Shown here one piece after another: positions 7,008 to 8,309 of a DNA stretch of 8,309 nucleotides. Below the pieces are notes generated by a model. That model saw only the letters and a list, made by a program, of their open reading frames with translations. It did not search any database and was not told where the DNA came from. Numbering within the stretch: position 1 is the stretch's first letter; each line of letters opens with the position of its first letter. Position numbers and translations under genes: made by a program. This DNA comes from an uncultured Bacteroidales bacterium (lineage in GTDB: Bacteria; Bacteroidota; Bacteroidia; Bacteroidales; UBA932): NCBI GenBank assembly GCA_946616385.1, contig CAMOIZ010000044.1, positions 1 through 8,309 of the forward strand. The letters run 5' to 3'.

Positions 7008-7015
7008 TATATTTG
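7008..7015 (+). promoter_or_regulatory. Bacteroidetes -7 box of the AraC-type regulator gene
   Basis: TATATTTG fits TAnnTTTG and lies five bases before the ATG at 7021, again predicting a leaderless or nearly leaderless transcript. No good TTTG is found at the usual 19-21 bp upstream, where the sequence is TAATATC, so the promoter may be weak or may need an activator. The region between the two divergent starts (6937-7020) is only 84 bp and strongly AT-rich. Confidence 0.55.
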
Positions 7016-7020
7016 CAGTT

Positions 7021-7893
7021 ATGCAAGTATTATCCGAAATCACCGGCCTTTCCGACAAAGATTGCTTCTACATCGTAGAGAGGCACAAGAATAAATTCGA
7101 CTACCCCCTGCACAGGCATCATGAGTATGAACTGAACTTCATCAGCAATGGCGCCGGGGTGCGTCGGATCATAGGCGACCACATCGAAACCATAGGGCAA
7201 TACGAACTTGTGCTCGTCACCGGCGAAGGCCTCGAGCACATGTGGGAACAGGGGAGTTGCAAGTCGGAAGACATCCGTGAAATCACCATACAGTTTTCGC
7301 CCGACCTTTTCGATGCCGGGCTGCTGAGCAAAAATCAGTTCGAGTCCGTGCGCAAAATGTTCGAGAACGCCCGTCAGGGACTGTCGTTCCCTCTGGAGGC
7401 CATTATGAAGGTGTATTCGAAACTAGATACAATCGCCACGGAGACAGACAGTTTCGTCCAGGTGATACGTTGCATCCAGATCCTCCATGAATTATCTCAA
7501 TTCGAAGGGCGCAAACTTGCCACCAGCGCTTTCGCAAAAGCGCCGCACCGTTCGGAGAGCCACAGGGTCGAAGCGATCAAGGAGTATATCCATGCCCATT
7601 ATTCCGAACCTATACAGCTCGGCGAACTCGCCGATCTCATAAGCATGAGCCCTTCCTCGTGCAGCCGCTTTTTCCGCTCCCATGCCAATCGTACCATCAC
7701 CGATTACATAACGGACGTGCGGCTCGGAAACGCAGTGAGGGCGCTTGTGGATACCAACGAGAGCGTGTCGGTAATCTGCTACAACTGCGGCTTCAACAAT
7801 CTGTCCAATTTCAACCGGGTATTCAAGGAAAAGAAGGGAATGACGCCCAGGGATTTCCGGCAGGTATACAAAAAGACGAAAATTATCGTATAG
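7021..7893 (+). CDS. AraC-family transcriptional regulator, cupin sensor plus AraC HTH domain
   Basis: A 290-residue DNA-binding regulator. Residues 15-100 form a cupin-like sensor: FDYPLHRHHEYELNF (26-40), with the His31/His33/His34/Glu35 cluster, begins the barrel and probably binds a sugar. Residues 110-175 form a helical linker. The AraC/XylS DNA-binding domain covers 183-283: first helix-turn-helix in LGELADLISMSPSSCSRFFR (200-219), second in SVSVICYNCGFNNLSNFNRV (248-267), ending in the family signature FKEKKGMTPRDFR (268-280). It is divergent from the epimerase and precedes the GH5-like gene in the same direction, so it is the likely local regulator of the putative mannan genes (inference). 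Control of the xylose operon is less likely; Bacteroides xyl operons are known to use a NrtR/Nudix-type XylR. The start is the only ATG that keeps the sensor whole. Confidence 0.95.
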   Translation: MQVLSEITGLSDKDCFYIVERHKNKFDYPLHRHHEYELNFISNGAGVRRIIGDHIETIGQYELVLVTGEGLEHMWEQGSCKSEDIREITIQFSPDLFDAGLLSKNQFESVRKMFENARQGLSFPLEAIMKVYSKLDTIATETDSFVQVIRCIQILHELSQFEGRKLATSAFAKAPHRSESHRVEAIKEYIHAHYSEPIQLGELADLISMSPSSCSRFFRSHANRTITDYITDVRLGNAVRALVDTNESVSVICYNCGFNNLSNFNRVFKEKKGMTPRDFRQVYKKTKIIV

Positions 7894-7910
7894 CAAAAAA
7901 GTTTGCGATA
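7889..7910 (+). repeat. Imperfect inverted repeat over the AraC stop codon
   Basis: TATAGCAAA (7889-7897) and TTTGCGATA (7902-7910) are inverted copies with 8 of 9 positions pairing, separated by AAAG. The AraC stop (TAG, 7891-7893) lies in the left arm. It could be an operator upstream of the GH5-like promoter. It is a poor intrinsic terminator, because the stem is AT-rich and no T-tract follows. Confidence 0.4.
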
Positions 7911-7925
7911 TTTGACAAAAACGTA

Positions 7926-7957
7926 TTAGTCTACGTGCGCGCAACTCCTTAACTTTG
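7926..7957 (+). promoter_or_regulatory. Bacteroidetes-type promoter of the GH5-like gene
   Basis: TAACTTTG (7950-7957) fits the -7 consensus TAnnTTTG. TTAG (7926-7929), 20 bp upstream, is one base off TTTG. The start site would fall near 7962-7964, leaving a leader of about 15 bases before the ATG at 7978, inside which is the 8-bp palindrome CGTTAACG (7962-7969). The gene thus probably has its own promoter in the 84-bp gap after araC. Confidence 0.55.
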
Positions 7958-7977
7958 CAACCGTTAACGCGCGTAAT

Positions 7978-8309
7978 ATGACTAATAACCGGCTTGAACT
8001 TTCGATTTTATCGATTATCGGCTTCCTGATGCTGTTCATGGCATCCTGCAGTGGCAATTCCGCCAGACAGGAAGCCCCCGAATACTTCATAGGCACCAAC
8101 ATGTGGTATGCCTCCCGCCTTGCCGTGGAGGATCCTGCCCGTTTCGAAGCTGAACTGGATTCCCTCAAGGCTCACGGAATCACCAATCTGCGCATCCTCG
8201 CCACCGACGAGAACTGGGAAGGCATGGACGCAGTCCTCAAAGCCTTCTCCAAGAGGGGGATGAAGGGCGTGCTTTTCCTGAACAATGCCTGGGAGTGGAG
8301 CGAGGACGG
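7978..8309 (+). CDS. Lipoprotein resembling GH5 endo-beta-mannanase, N-terminal part (runs off the right edge)
   Basis: The frame is open from ATG 7978 to the window edge (110 residues). MTNNRLELSILSIIGFLMLFMASC is a lipoprotein signal peptide with lipobox MASC and lipid-accepting Cys24, so the protein is anchored in the periplasm or on the cell surface. EYFIGTNMWYASRL (35-48), then ELDSLKAHGITNLRIL (59-74) and KRGMKGVLFLNNAWEWS (92-108), match the first strands of the GH5 TIM barrel as seen in bacterial and fungal mannanases (FxGTNxWY, LxxLGxTNLRVL, RGMKxVLxLNNxWEW). The catalytic glutamates would lie beyond the window. The part between NLRIL and KRGMK is about 17 residues, apparently shorter than in typical mannanases. 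If the call is right, it cuts mannan to oligosaccharides that feed the divergent epimerase. Other clan GH-A enzymes remain possible. Confidence 0.78.
   Translation, partial: MTNNRLELSILSIIGFLMLFMASCSGNSARQEAPEYFIGTNMWYASRLAVEDPARFEAELDSLKAHGITNLRILATDENWEGMDAVLKAFSKRGMKGVLFLNNAWEWSED

Noticed and set aside
6937..7026. A start 30 codons upstream for the epimerase
   Set aside because: It would translate AT-rich promoter DNA, overlap the divergent regulator start, and add residues not seen in the family.
7889..7910. Rho-independent terminator of the regulator gene
   Set aside because: The arms are AT-rich and no run of T follows.

Overview
The window is a dense stretch of a Bacteroidetes (most likely Bacteroidales) chromosome devoted to plant hemicellulose use. 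Three things point to this phylum. The protein set (XylA, XylE-type symporter, GH43 lipoprotein, cellobiose/mannobiose 2-epimerase, AraC regulator, GH5-like lipoprotein) is typical of it. Most starts lack a Shine-Dalgarno sequence. The TAnnTTTG boxes upstream of the three genes at the right end match the Bacteroidetes -7 promoter consensus. Genes are GC-rich (about 60-65% in sampled lines) and the divergent intergenic region is very AT-rich.

Left part, positions 2-5641, plus strand: a tightly packed xylose/xylan operon. In order it holds the 3' end of a probable xylulokinase (xylB), xylose isomerase (xylA), a predicted lipoprotein with a sialidase/BNR-type beta-propeller, a D-xylose:H+ symporter (xylE), and a GH43 beta-xylosidase/arabinofuranosidase lipoprotein. 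Gaps are 10 bp and 1 bp, followed by a 1-bp overlap (TAATG) and a 4-bp overlap (ATGA), so translational coupling is likely. Inferred flow: GH43 releases pentose from xylo-oligosaccharides outside the cytoplasm, XylE imports xylose, XylA and XylB convert it to xylulose 5-phosphate. The propeller protein is the unexpected member and has a lower GC content.

Right part, positions 5635-8309: a second locus, probably for beta-mannan. An AGE-family epimerase (minus strand) is divergent from an AraC-type regulator, which is followed by the 5' end of a lipoprotein resembling GH5 endo-beta-mannanases. The epimerase runs tail to tail into the GH43 gene with a 7-bp overlap.

The most unusual signal is inside the epimerase gene. 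Two copies of a 58-bp imperfectly palindromic element (55/58 identical, exactly 135 bp apart) are read in the same frame as PASFLSSPENGS(D/G)RKAP. Each seems to add about 20 residues to a loop near the active site without breaking the frame. They look like protein-coding mobile palindromes, similar in concept to Rickettsia palindromic elements or to REP elements, and may be copies of a dispersed repeat family in this genome.
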